Shown: in pieces, positions 33,823 through 47,110 of the stretch
How the letters are laid out: the number at the start of each line of letters is the position of its first letter
How positions within the stretch are numbered: the first letter of the stretch is position 1
Origin: Lateolabrax maculatus
Taxonomy: Eukaryota; Chordata; Actinopteri; Acropomatiformes; Lateolabracidae
Length of the DNA: 64,000 bases
Direction of reading: 5' to 3'
Assembly (NCBI GenBank): GCA_031216445.1
Contig: CM062204.1
Location: 9,664,501-9,728,500, forward strand
Notes under the pieces: model-generated
Databases searched by the model: none
What the model was told of the DNA's origin: nothing
What the model saw: the letters and a program-made list of their open reading frames with translations, nothing else
Made by a program: the position numbers and the translations under genes

Positions 33823-36122
33823 CAGACAGTTTCACATCCGTTGCACCTGACCACAGCAACAAGGATGTTTCTGTGTTGTTAGAGGTGTGCTCCATTGCAC
33901 CTGTTACCACACCTAACATTGATTTCAGGGTGTTCTGACCGCACCAGTTCAGCAAGATGAGAACTTAACCACTGGGGACCAGCAAAACCAAGATTCAGAT
34001 TGATTTGAGTTGCTTGTAAACATTTTTCAGTCACCTCGATCATGTTTTTTTGCCTCCGATACCAATTGCCGCTTGTCTATGAGCCATACCAGCCAATACA
34101 CGGCCGATACCGCTAATTTTTTTGTTTTGTGTTAGTAGCTGGTATTATACAGTAGGTCAGTTTAACTGCTTTGTAGTGTATTAGGATCTCCACCATCTGG
34201 CAGCGTAACCTAGGCTATTAATGTTGTGTGACTGTACAAGGACTACACAAACACACCCTGTTGTTGTTCTTAATGGCATGCACAAGAGTGTTTAACCACA
34301 GGTGTGTAGTACTAGTTTGCCTTCAGGGCTATAAATGATTTCATTAGCAAGGTTTCTTGGAAGTATTGAGCATATGACTTGATAAATGAGATATGGATTA
34401 TACTGCACAAGTTTTGTGAGAGTTTTTAAACTGATGTTTTGCTATTTTAAAGGGAGTTCTGGTTAGCGTGTTTTGGATTCCATGTACGTTCACGTGGAGG
34501 CATTGGAAAGCAAGGGGAAGGGAGGGGGGGGTCAGAAATTGAAGGCAACAGTAATTGATATCACCAATCACCCTCAGCCCAACAAAAGGCGTCATAAAAC
34601 ACACTTCATTCAAACTTGACAAAAACAAAATAAAACTCAGCAAAACCATCTTGGTTAGTCTTTCCATTGTTCCAACAATCACCAACTATGGTTTGGTCAA
34701 AATAAACCCATAATTTACCACGTTAGATGTGAAAATATTCTGGATCTACACACTATTTTTCCCCACTAACTCTCTCTTAGGTTTGCTCTGACTCGTTCCT
34801 CGATGGCAGACCAATGAATTACCAAAGCATTCAGCATCATCGTTCGGTGTTCACGATTGGCGACTATAAACCATTCATTCCGATCTCCTGATCACATGTT
34901 TTTACAGAAAACTGGCCAACAACCATCAGCGGACAATCGATCTAGTCATCATTAGTGGATATTGACACTTGAGAGTTAGTAGTGTTGACAAATAAAGGAC
35001 ATGCATATTGCTGTGTAAAACCTTCTCCAAAGTTTGTAAATGCTGTATTTTTTTGTTTTCTTTTAATAAGTTAACATCACTATAGGAGCCATACTACCAT
35101 GTAAAAACCGTGTCGTTTTGATGGACAACCAACATGAGGTTTGAAATGAGAGGGAGTTTGGGTGTAAATGATACTTGGATAAGATGCAGATCAGTGTTAG
35201 ATTGTTATCTGCATTGCAGCTCCATCATGCAGAGACCTTTTGCTTTATGAGCAGTGCCCATTGTAATGTACTGTATGTCCTTTCTCATTGTGCAGCAGTG
35301 TTCTTATGGATGCTAATCATAATGCCTATTAGACCCTCAAGGCATTTTTAAAGCAGTAATATTGATTGACTCCTGAGTACTAGAGGTCAGTTTGAATTGC
35401 TGAAGTCTATTTACCTCTATTTGGATGATTACTGTTTGTAACTAAAAGGACCAAAACAAAAAAAGGGGACTAGGGACTAAACTAGGGAACTGTTTCGTCG
35501 TCCAAACAATGATTGATGGTTGTCCAAATTAGAACAACTGGCAAGTGAAATTCAGTCCTTCAGTCTGGCTACTGGGGAATGGTATTGTCCTGTTTTTATG
35601 CTTTAGTTTCGCTCAAGACATTCTGTGTATACCTTGGGGTGTGCTGAATAATTAATGGAGCCCTAATGACAACTGTAGTCCTAGATATAAGAATGACCTT
35701 AAAAACATTGATCGTTTTTTTGATGTTGCATATCAATTTGAACCATAAATCTGTTCACATTTGACCCTGGCAGACTGATCTAGATCCAGTGTTTGAATCC
35801 AAACTGGTCACACAGTGTATCACAGTTTAGCCTCTTTCTTCAGCTTCTGTAATTTATAGCTCATATATCAATAATTTTTGGATTAAATTACTCCTTTTTC
35901 CCCTGTTGTAGCTTGTTTTGTTTTTACAGCTTGCACATTCACTCTATGGTTCAGTCTTGCAGTTCTCAGTAACCCCTTTTTAGTTGTGTTTGTTAGCTCC
36001 ACCATCTTGTTCTGGTCCACATTTCATTATTCCCTTAAAAATCTATCTGTTCATTGGTCTACAAAGCTATAGCAACTTTCTACCTATGTGGCTGAAATTT
36101 GCCAAGGAGGTCAACTGTGAGG

Positions 36123-36123
<1 letters not shown>
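33823..36123. other. Intergenic stretch, no gene recognised
   Basis: A segment at about 34,050-34,130 (CCGATACCAATTGCCG, CGGCCGATACCGC) resembles fragments of dispersed fish repeats built on CCGATACC. The rest is AT-rich with short chance frames only. Confidence 0.45.
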
Positions 36124-36171
<48 letters not shown>

Positions 36172-36189
36172 TGTGTCTGTGTGTGTGTG
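36124..36189. repeat. (GT)n microsatellite
   Basis: About 66 bases of GT with GGGT and CTGT interruptions towards the right. Confidence 0.97.
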
Positions 36190-36552
36190 AATTCTTGCAA
36201 GTGTAGATGCATCAGTGTACTAATCGCAGCTACTGCAAATTCACGCTTGTTTGGTTTTCATCTGCTTCCTCGTGGATAAAATCAAGTAATGCGGCTTTGA
36301 AAATTGTATCTGGAAGATCTGTGTTTAAGAGACTTCTTCGTTGCAAACCGTCCATTGTTCTGTCACCAACAAATGGTTTCAGTTGAACATGCTGTTGCTA
36401 GTAGCCCAATAAGGGTTGCCTGTTGTTACAGTTATTTATTGTAACCTGGAGATTACTTGGAAGAGTGGATGTTGTAAACATAAACTGATAAGTTTCTATA
36501 CAGCCAGTGTAGATACTTGGTGTAGATGGCTACCAAAGCTTAGTGATGTTGC

Positions 36553-36645
36553 TGTGCGATATCACCAAAATCTTATATCCCAATATAGGTTATTTAATAT
36601 CCCGATAACTATACATATCACAATATGTCGCACAAGCCTAGTGAT
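36553..36645. mobile_element. Degenerate teleost repeat with GATATC/CGATA motifs
   Basis: TGTGCGATATCACCAAAATC, TTATATCCCAATATAGG, TTAATATCCCGATAACTA and CATATCACAATATG are typical of a short, AT-rich dispersed fish repeat in which CGATAT motifs alternate. Boundaries and family are uncertain. Confidence 0.4.
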
Positions 36646-38706
36646 GTTTATTTTCATTGTGCTCCTTCTAAAAAATGTGCCATTGGTCTAACACTGACTA
36701 ATTGGTTTGAACTGTATACTTCCTAAAAGGCATGTTCAGCTGCTGTAAAATAGCTGTGGGCAAGTATATACTCTATACTCCTTGTAAAATAAGTAATTAT
36801 GTCACAGAAAAAATGTCAGAAAATATTATCTTGTGAAAGATTTGTAGACTTTTTGCGTTTGTAGCACAGTTTAAAGGGATGGTGATGATCATGTTTTCAT
36901 GCTACAGAGTTCTTTGGCTTTTTCCTGTGCTGCCACCAAAAACACCTACACATCCGCTGAGCCAGATAAAATTTGTATCAGACAGATGTGCACAATAATT
37001 GTTCAAAAAGTGAATGCAAAACATCTGCCAAAAACTACTGTTATGTTGGCAAATATAAAGTATGATGTAGTTTGCCCTGTTTATGTTTATATTACAGCTC
37101 TGCTGTGAATATATAGCATATATATAAAGTTTGTGCGAGAGGTTAGGAGGAAGCTACAGGGAGATGTATGTAGCTTAGCTTGGCTCTAAGTGGAGGTGAC
37201 AGCATTCAAACATGGTGACCTTGGAAATGGGACCAGTGATTGGCTTCCCTGTGACTGAAGGAACATTTTTGGAGGCACCCCGCAAGGCTTTTTGGTTTGC
37301 CAGGGCTGTCATCAAGGGAACCCGCATGTCGGCAATAAAAGTGGCTTTTTAAAATGTATTTGTTTTTATTCTTTACGTCTTGCCAACGGCACCACATCAA
37401 CAAACTCTGTTCAACCGCACAACAAGCTTTTTCTGGCCAGGCTTTGACGGGGTTGGGTCAAAACTGACTTGTGAAGGAAGTGTATATTGATATGATAAAA
37501 CATATTTCATCCTGAAAGTGTACAGTGTATTGATTTTGGAAAGTTGTACTACATAAAAGTAACATAAGGTGTATTATGAAATATGAAAGCTTGCAGATGA
37601 GGAGGTACACTAAGTTGGAGCGCTTTTATTCATCCTTGGATCAGTGATTATTTACAAGATTATACATAGTCGATACTTCAAAAATGACTTCAAATTCATA
37701 AAATGCTAAATATATACAGGTTGGGAAAAGCATGTAGAGGACTGTCAAGGTTTTTAAAGGTTTACTTAGCAAAAGTAATAGATGAGAGATGTCAGTTTCA
37801 CAGTTTATAAGCCCCCCTGTATCCCTAGAGGGCTGCCGTAGCCTCTGGCCATTCTCTCCTTACCTTAGGCATCACCTGGAAAAAAAAACTGATGCTTCTA
37901 GTCATTCTGCATCCCTGCATCTGTCTGAAAATAATTGGTCAGGAACCTTCTCTCCAAAAAGGGGCCATGAAAGAGTAATAGCTTGCAGCAAAAACACACA
38001 TCTGACAGATCACATTTGAAACTGACAATGTACAGACCTACACTACTGTATGTTCACTACAAACCTCATATCTAGTTTAAACAAAGTTTCCTCTACTTAT
38101 CAGGTAGAAAAATGTAGGGTCAATATACAAAGCTTTGCAGTGTGGCAGACAACAGATGTATCTCCAAGAGTCTGCAGTGTGCACTTTACAACAGTTGTTT
38201 TATGAGTAAATCTCATCTCAACCACTGATTAAATAATGTAAGTAGCCATTTATTTCAAAGTAGAAGTACCTTGAATTGAATGTTAAAATGAGACAGTGTT
38301 CTGCCTCAGTTAGTGTTTAACGATTATTTAAAGTTAAAATAGCCTCCAATTTTGTATGTTGGTACATTTTATTTGCAGTTCCTGTGAGGGTTTTGTTAAA
38401 GTAGCTGGTGGATCAGCTGAACTACTGTGGCACTGTTCTTCCCTTCCGCTGGGTGACCTGACCTTTGATGCGTCATGAAGCTGGTTAAAACCATGGCCCA
38501 AATAGCTGCTTTTCTCACATGGAAACTTCGCTCTCTTCTTCACACCAATGTATTGTCCGTCATTCCTATGAACAACAACAATAGATATCTGATATTCAGT
38601 CACATCCTCATATGCATGGGAACATATGCACAAAAGGAAGACTGTTTTCTTCCAAATTTCAAATGAAAGTATATAAAAAATACATATTTCTTTACTTGCA
38701 TTCCAG
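36646..38706. other. Intergenic stretch, no gene recognised
   Basis: Short chance frames on both strands (36,899-37,108; 37,206-37,403; 37,789-38,019; 38,334-38,633) lack domains. The segment 37,200-37,350 is less AT-rich. Confidence 0.5.
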
Positions 38707-38889
38707 TGTTGGAGGGATCATGAAATGCATTCAGTGGATCGGGCCTGAACCTTTACTGTGTAGCCAACGTCTAATGTGGTGGCATATCTACATTTGCCAT
38801 TCTTTTTGGCCATGTCTAATCCGGCAGAAGAAAGGCTCTTGTGCTCAAGTACTGGAGGGAAAACAATACCATTGGGCTTTGCTCTACCT
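38707..38889 (+). other. Candidate plus-strand exon (splice-like borders, unknown product)
   Basis: An acceptor-like TTTACTTGCATTCCAG ends at 38,706. One frame is open for the entire 183 bases (includes GIMKCIQWIGPEPLLCSQRL), and a donor-like ACCT|GTAAGC follows at 38,890. No similarity to a known family is recognised. Open frames of this size occur by chance, so this is low confidence. Confidence 0.15.
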
Positions 38890-39091
38890 GTAAGCTCACA
38901 GATGAGACAGAAACAGCAAAATTAAGGGGGAAAAATCATTATTCTCTGAATGAGATGTCTTGGGTTTGATCAGAGTGTGAATCAAAGCCCATCTCTTAGA
39001 CTACTTAAACATTCACTTTTAAAATTCCAACCTGATTGTACTTTTATGGAAATTTCTTGCCATCAGTGGCTGCATTCTCTCCTGTCTCCAG

Positions 39092-39145
39092 GTCCTCTTG
39101 TATCCCTGTAGATATCTGACTCTGCCCTTCATTAGAATTCTCTTG
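39092..39145 (+). other. Candidate 54-base plus-strand exon
   Basis: A strong pyrimidine tract (TCTCTCCTGTCTCCAG) ends at 39,091, and CTTG|GTAAGA follows at 39,146. The 54 bases are open in frame 0 (VLLYPCRYLTLPFIRILL). When joined to the candidate exon at 38,707-38,889 in its frame, however, it hits TGA. It is therefore not a consistent coding pair; a non-coding exon or chance is more likely. Confidence 0.14.
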
Positions 39146-41254
39146 GTAAGAAAGCAGCAGAAATGAGCAGAAGATGTAAATTCAGTCGAAAAGAAAAGGT
39201 TCTGATCTTTTCCTTTTTTGTCCAGGGAATAGACAAAAAAGAAAAATCATGGATATACCACATCATCGAGTCAAACCTGACACCAGGGCAGAAGACTTAA
39301 GAATTTCATTAAGAATATGTTATAATGCATCACAATCACTGTCATCATCACAATAGTTATACTATATGTAGCTAGTATTTTTATTTATTTTTGTATTACT
39401 AAATACTTCTGTCAAACAATATAATAATATCTAGTGATGATAACAAGACAATTAGAAAGTTAATGGTTACAAATTTAAAACATCATATCCAACACAGTAA
39501 CATTTTAGGAATGGCTAAAATTGTTGGCTCCTTAAATAGCATTCAATAGAGAAATAATTAGTATTGTAACAATTATTAATTTATGGTAAAAGTGTGTACA
39601 CACATCAGCAAAAAGTGCATTTATTGACTTGTTCAAATAATATCCACTTGCTCAGAAACCATGTCTTACACCTTTAACTTGAAAGCATAGGGGCTACAGC
39701 ATTATTTCATTCATTTCTTTTTATTATAATTTTGAACACATATGCATATAAAGAATTTACATATGCTGGAGACAATAAACACTTAAAGTGGGCACTCACT
39801 TACAGAAGGGACTAATTCAAGACAGGTTCATGTTGGGCTTAAGTCAAATACAAGATAACATTTGGCAGGGCCTTGTCACCAAACTGCTGTGAGAAATTCC
39901 ATAACCACGATTTTAGTAAAGAATTTTATGCTTGCTTGATATTTGCAAGGCATCTCGCAGAATGTGTCACATGAACCTGTGAAGTTGTATCTGCTGCTTT
40001 TTTAAAGTATTTGTTATGTAACTAAGGTCCTTATTAAGTAGGAACAAACTAAATGAAAGCTTGTTCAGCCACAGTACTGCTGTGATCTCATCAGTGTTTT
40101 GACTTGACCCAATCAGTGTGGTTACAACAGTTAATTAGGGAAAATAGATTTGAGATCCAAACAGCGCTTTGGCTCCCTGTTACACAGGGCAAGTGCAAAC
40201 GTGTCTGTCTCTGAGTATGTCTTCCGCCAGACATGACAAAGACAACTGAAAGTCATATTCATAGCTGCCGTAGACATTTTGTTAACTTCCCTTGTATCCA
40301 AGTGGTGACATTAACATGTTTATATCTACAGGACTAAAAGCATGCTGCTAGTACTTTCTTTCTATGGTGTGTGAATGTGTGAGTTTGTGAGTGCAGAGTT
40401 TGTGCGTTGCACTGTGTTTAAGTGAAAAGAAATCACGATTTGACGGATGAAAGTGTCCATAGGGATTCAAATTTTATACCAAAATGGAACAAAGAGATGA
40501 AAAACCACGTGCAGTGACGACTTACAAAGCCTTTAAGCTCTACTGAAGAAACGTGATGCATTTTTGTCCGTTTTTGTTCAATAAAGGTGGCGGCCGATAA
40601 CTCAAAGACACCTTTGAGTTAGATAGGGCAGGGAAAACCCTGACTCCACACTGTCCATATGGATCCCACTGAAATAGATGGTTTAATGAGCTGGTAAGTG
40701 TTGATATAATCTTAGTAACTAATTACATACATGTCCACATTTGGCAAATATTTCATATAGGTGGAGTAACCTTGTAATTTTATTGTATTGTATGGGGAAC
40801 AACTTTGGTGTTGCTGGTATCTACAGCCAGTGGTTCTGCTGGGTTGGTCTGAGGTGGGAGAGCCTTCTCCCCTTCTTCGACCAGAAAGAGAGCAGTTGTC
40901 AAGTTAAAGTAGTGGAAATATTCTAAATATAGCGTACACTTAAACTGATATTAATTTTTTTTAGGTGGGTCTTTTTTTTGGTGGCTAAAATACGTCTGCT
41001 GACCCCGTCCTCATCAGTACAATGCTGAACGTCCATGCAGGGTCAGCTGTCAGTGTTTCCAAACTGTGGTCGTGCTTACTGTCATCTTCTGTGGTAATAT
41101 ACTGACTATAGAAAAGTGCTTCATACAACCCTACTTCAAAAAAAACCCTACACCCTCTCCTTTTTCCCATTGGCTTATTAACCCTAGTCTTACTACATGG
41201 CCTTTGACACTCTCTGACCCCATGTCATATAGTTCATGGTTCTGAATTATTATA
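39146..41254. other. Intergenic stretch, no gene recognised
   Basis: AT-rich sequence with a perfect 9-base hairpin at 40,599-40,620 (AACTCAAAG, loop ACAC, CTTTGAGTT). No other feature could be supported. Confidence 0.5.
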
Positions 41255-41390
41255 TGATGTATGATTCAGTGATCAACGATCCAAAATCGTATCGTGGTAA
41301 ATCTTGTGATATCAGTAAATATCATATCGTCCATATTATATCATAGCGTGATGAAACTTGTGATTTACACCCCTAGACAACACCCAAAGA
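41255..41390 (+). mobile_element. Degenerate teleost repeat ending TGATTTACACCCCTAG
   Basis: AATCGTATCGTGGTAAATC, TATCATATCGTCC and the closing GTGATTTACACCCCTAG resemble a dispersed fish repeat family with a CCCTAG end. It is a short fragment, assigned from recalled sequence style, not by comparison. Confidence 0.4.
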
Positions 41391-41999
41391 TAACACTGCT
41401 ACGCCTCTATCGTGATTGACAGGTCACCGTGGTAGGCAGTAACTTTTCACTTAGCAGATATGGGTATTAATGCATTTGAATTCTACACAGAAAAGGTTTG
41501 CTAAGTAAATATAATTGACAAAATGTCAACATATTTATGACTGATTAATGATGACTGATCTTGATTATGCATCTATTCTCACTCCTCATCATACATCTGT
41601 CAATTTTGTTAATTCATTTCGTACTCTAAATTTGAGAAAATGAAATTCAAATGCCAATTAATTTGGAGCAGAAACATTATCATTTCATATGGATATGACT
41701 TTATTATAATTGCTTTTAATTCCAGTTAAACAAATATGTTCAATTGATAAAATTAAATCAATGCAAACTACAGTTATTTCATTATTATACAATTTCTTTA
41801 AAGCACTTTAAGCTCACCGTTGTTTCTCTTCACTACGGATATGTGCACATTTTCATCCCTTTTAAAAATGGGTACATAGAGTGTGGACAGTTATAATGTT
41901 AAATGCCCACCGAATATGACCTCAGATTTGTTGTTAAAGAATATAAATTATTTAAAATAATTTCAGATGAAAGCAGGGTGCCACTTTTCTTAATTGATG

Positions 42000-42360
42000 C
42001 TTTTGATATGTGATGGCAATGCTATACCAGAGTTGTGGCCACACAGGAGCCTCCCTGAATCTGAAGGGAGACATAGTCACATCTCTACTCTGGTGACAAG
42101 ATTGTTAGAAATTAACAAACCTTTCTAGTGAAAAGTTCTTTCAATGGCTGCCTGCCATGTTGGACAGAAAAAATGTAGGCTGTAGTATTTCCTGGCTGAC
42201 CAGGGAAATGGCATCAAGGCTGAGCGAGTCACATGGCAGCCAACCAGCACTTCTTCTCATTATAAAGAAGCCATGCACCGGCTCCCAGATGCTAATCAGT
42301 CTCCGAGAGACCTCAGCGCTGTGTGGTTAGTACAGATTTACAGCTCTTCTCAGCCCTCCA
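42000..42360. promoter_or_regulatory. Candidate conserved non-coding element
   Basis: About 360 bases of unique sequence with GC near 45 percent, flanked by much more AT-rich DNA. It includes ATGCTAATCAG and TTCTCATTATAAAG motifs. No frame is open over it. Listed only on composition and absence of repeat signature. Confidence 0.2.
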
Positions 42361-45300
42361 CTTTTATTAAAGATGATCTTTCACACAGAAAGAAAAGGAT
42401 GCTCTCCAGACAAATGTTAAAATGCAATGCAAAGTTTCAGGCATGAAAGGCGAAAACTGTAGGATTATTCCACAGCTATTCCAGGGAGGATGAAAAAGGA
42501 GGAAAGAATGTGGAACAAAAACATCAAAGGGCCATAGAAGAAGGGGTAAAAAGGGAGAAAAGGTCTGAAATATTTAGTACGAGGTCCCAACAGGTGGTCA
42601 AGAGTGCAGTGCAAGGCTATGGTTTCATTGCCATAAATAATGGATGATGCTTGTACTGAAATTTAGTAATTTTTTTCCTCCTAATTGAAAAAGAAAAGCG
42701 ATAGATATACAATAACCAAAAAAAAAAAAAGGCCTACCTAGGTGTAATTAAATGACAATCAGGCTGTAAGAATTGAAAACAGAAACCATATTGTTAATTT
42801 TTATATCATTGTAAAAAAGAAAACTTTAACAAATAATTGCAGTGTTCATGCTCACTGAAAATATGGCATTAAAGTCCCATAGAACTTGATTCTAAATGTT
42901 GTTCACTGCAGACCAAGAAAAATAAGAATGCTACTGGGTTGTTTCCCAGCCAATACCTGTAAAAGAATTAGAGGCCAAATCCTGAAAAGTACATTGAAAC
43001 ATTGAAACATTGAAAAGTAAAAGGTCATGCCATCAAGAATTCAAACAATCGTATGCCTTGTCCAACAACAAGTGACTTCATTTTTGATAAAAAAAAAAAA
43101 ACATAGCTATTCTTATTTGATTTTATTTAAGTTTAGATTGACTTACAGTATCAATGAGAAGCCATGTCCACTCAGAGAGAAAGAGAGAGAGAGAACACAC
43201 TTCCCTGCTGTACACAAGAGTTTCTTTATTTTTACATCATGCTTACACATTCTGTAAATGAAAACCTGTCATGCTTCAGTAACAAAACACTGAAGAACAC
43301 ACTGCACTAATGAGCCACATTTGATTTCTAAAATGCGATCAAGTTGAGTACAAAGTCTGAACATTATTTAAAAGTAGTGTCTGTCTGCTTTTGGGAATTA
43401 AATTGATAAATTATAAGATGATGAATGTTGGAACTGGGATTGTTAGCTACAAAGGGACTAGAGTGTTTCTGTGAATAAACTTTAATATGATTATGCTTCT
43501 TTTTGTCTGCACGTATCTCAATAATGTTCCCCACACATTCTACACAAAACCATGTTCATGATTGCAACACATTCATTTTAACAATTAGATTATGTATTTT
43601 TAATTGTTTACATTTGTCATTGAAAATCAAAGCTATAGTTATCTGCAATCATGACAGTTTATGACATTTACTTTCATCAGTCAAGAGTTTTATGGTAAGG
43701 TGAATCAGAAGTGACAGCTTTTTAGTGGTGTTATTTTAGTATTTTAGACAGCACTACGTTGTCTAACAGATGATGAGCAAAATTATTTTATTGCAGTAAT
43801 AATTTAGTTCTATAATAGGTTCCCATCCCAAGTTTCCAGAGCCTAAAGTTAAAATTACTTGTCTAAGTCAATTTCTTTTTTTCTTTTTTTTTTACCTTAA
43901 CACTATAACAATATAACCAGCTAATGTTTCCACCTTTCACTTGATAAATGACTTAAGGAGTTCATCCATTATTCAAAATTGTCAGCAGTTAATTTTGTTT
44001 TCAGTTTCTACTCTGCTAATCAATTCATCATCAAATTACTTAAGCACTATTAGTCATTTAGATACAAATTACTCCTCAATCTGTTTATTTTTGTCGAGGC
44101 CAGGTATCATTTAAATAAAGTTTGGCAGATCCGTAAAACATTTGAGGATTTGAAGGCTGTACATTATTTAACAGTGCCACACTGAAAAAAAGGCCAGGTT
44201 AGGGTTTCAGAGTGATCCCTTCATATCAACTTCAAGTTAATCTCTGAGTCTGTTAAGCAGAAGATTTCTATTTGATATGCGTATCAATATAAGAATTTAA
44301 TCGCATAAAAGGCCTTTGCAGGAATGCAATGAAAAGAAGGCATAAGCTCAGAGTAAGGGTAAAATAAGGGTTTTTTAGATAAGCCACATACCTTCTACTC
44401 AGTATTGTCAAACAAGTGCTTGTTTGTAATGACTGTCAGTGCTTAATAGTGCAATATTTTCCTGGACAGCAGACTGGTATTTCCCTTTCAGACTTTGGCT
44501 GGATATAGAAAAACACTGGTCTTTAGTTGGGATGCTTTGTTTGACTGTGGAAGTGCACTGAGCTAAAATCACATACTTTGCATGAGAAATAATAATACTT
44601 TAAAATCTTTTTTTCAAGGAGGCTTAAGTTAAAGTAAGCCAACACTAAGCCTGCACTGTGTTGTGCTCCATTCCAGAAGTAGCATGGTGAAAGCATAACT
44701 GCGGGGCGTCTCAGTATTTGAGGCTGTTGCTGCTGCTTCTCCTCTTTCTCATCCTTCCTCATTCACCACCCACTACTACACATCTTAATATAGAACTACA
44801 TTGCCTTAACATCACTTCCTCTCTGGTCTCTCATCTATAGGCCATTTTGTTAGCAGTTTAGTCCACCAGACAGACATTACAGTATTTTATACTGTAAAGA
44901 CAGCTTCTCTTTTAACATTTAATCTGCATGAAACTAACAGTAAATTATAGAGGACAAGTAACAGCAGCTCATCAGTGATCTTTTAAGACAAGCCTTTTAA
45001 GTTTTGTCGGTCTTTTACAAGGGCAGATCTCCACAGATGAACCCTGTATCTCCAAGATTATTAATACAACCCTTAGGGAGAACAAACTGCAAGTCTAGCA
45101 ACTACTTTATTAATCTCTCCTTAAATTAAGGAGCAGTGGTGGGCATCCTTTTCCTGTGGTTTTCCTTCTGCAGGTTTTACCCACAGTAGAAGCCTGCATA
45201 GGTTCATAAACTCAAATGTCCCCTGGCGATTATTAGACGCACTAACGACAATGCAATTAAGACCCTCGTCTAGCTAAAAACAACTGACTATGCAAAAAAG

Positions 45301-46779
45301 TAAACTGTGCAGGAGTGTTTTTATTTGCCTTAATTCATAGACAGGTCCCGAGTCTGCCTTACAGGTAAGTTTGAATTTCATTTGGCTCTGCTCTCTCTTA
45401 ACAAATGAGATGAAGAAAAGGGGTTAATTAACATATATTTACAAATTATACTATTCAAACTAATTTAGTTTCTGTAAAACGAATCTCAGTTACAAAGGAA
45501 ACTGAGATGGAAATTTCTGAGCATTAAAATGGATGAGTGTTGTTTTAAGAGTCTTTAGCATCACTGATCTTTTATTAAAATTATTCAGTAGCCTTTTGCT
45601 GGATTTGAATGAACAGTGGTTACAGAAGATCACACAACAGTGTTTCCACATTATGTATGAATTCATACTCGGCATGCAGCATTCATGTAAAAATATGCCA
45701 CTGGGACATTCTGGAAGAGGTCACTTTTTATTTCTTTAGGTTCTCAGTTTGAACATTTTGAAGCATCACACTAAATTAGCTACATGATTGTAATTGACTT
45801 ATTTTTGCCTACCAGATTAACAGATTTATGTGAATTACTATATTTTAATAATCTTATTTAATAATGTTTTTAGATAATTTCCCAAATCAAATTTCTGATT
45901 TTTGGTCCAAATAAAGAAATGTATTAAATCTTCAGATTTTATTCATGTAGCTACAGTACAACAATGAACCATTGTACCATTCTGAGACAAAGTTTTATTA
46001 ACAGTCTACAGTTTCATACATATTTTACTGCTTAGTTATTTTATTTACACACTAATTTAAATCACATAACTGAAAACAAATCAATGTATATTGCTTATGA
46101 CAAACTAGTTAAATAGCGTAGTTTAAACATGTTTAAAAAGCTCCACTAAGTTAGATTTGCAGAGTTTTCAGACCTTTTGTATTTTGAATTTATTGGCTCT
46201 TTCATCAAATACCTTTTCTGTCACATCCATTTCTAATATTCCTAATCGTCAGTGTTCCTAAATTACAGTAGCAACTCAAATTAAAAGATATTTAAAAGCT
46301 TCGTGTCATAAAAATAAAATACTGGTAATATTCCTGATTAATATTGTGATATATATTGACATTCATTTTAAGACTCTTTTCCCTTAATAGCTCACACATT
46401 AAAATTACCCATAATGTCCACAGACTGTGACTGAGATACAGTTGTATCCACATGTGCCACGTGATTTTAAACAATATACAAAATTCTACATTTTCACAGT
46501 GAGCAGCCTCAGAGTGGCACAATTATGAAGCTGTCACAGCAGCCTCACACCAGTTATTTTTGTTCTACATATTACTCCCACATTCCACTTATTATTATTC
46601 ATTTCAACAGTGAATATACATATCATGATTTGATAATGCAACCATAAAGAAAGATTTTCTTTCCCAACCATAAAGCAAACCATTTGTTCGCAAGCTCCAT
46701 TTTTTTGTTCCTTTTACTCTGTCATACACAATTTATTATTTATCCCAGTCTTCTGTATTACAAATGGTCTCAGGATTAG

Positions 46780-47110
46780 GACAAATCAGGGCTCTCCAAA
46801 CTATCAGGAGGGAAATGGATTCCTGAACAATATGTGTCAACGGAGAAATTGGCAAAGGAGTGAAAGTGGCCCCGGAGAGGGGCCAAACAATGCCTGTATG
46901 TCGCAGGAGGAAATCACACTGTTCCACTTGAGACAAACACAATTTCATATTAATGAATAATTGAGAAAGTTTAGAACTGGGTTGGGATAAATGTGCGTGA
47001 GCGTTACGTGTATCTGTGTCATGGTAATATTCGAATTGTTTCCAGCAGCACAGCCGTATAGAGATGAGTTTCTTCAGTGGGATTAAGTGGGACTGATCAT
47101 ATAGGGTCAT
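46780..47110. promoter_or_regulatory. Candidate conserved non-coding element with 124-codon chance frame
   Basis: Unique sequence with blocks such as GGAGAGGGGCCAAACAATG and TTAATGAATAATTGAGAAAG. A minus-strand frame is open from 47,110 to 46,736 but shows no domain and no splice context. A regulatory element is more likely than a gene. Confidence 0.2.

Noticed and set aside
46736..47110. 124-codon minus-strand frame as a gene
   Set aside because: No recognisable domain, no splice sites at sensible places, and surrounded by non-coding DNA; kept only as possible regulatory DNA.
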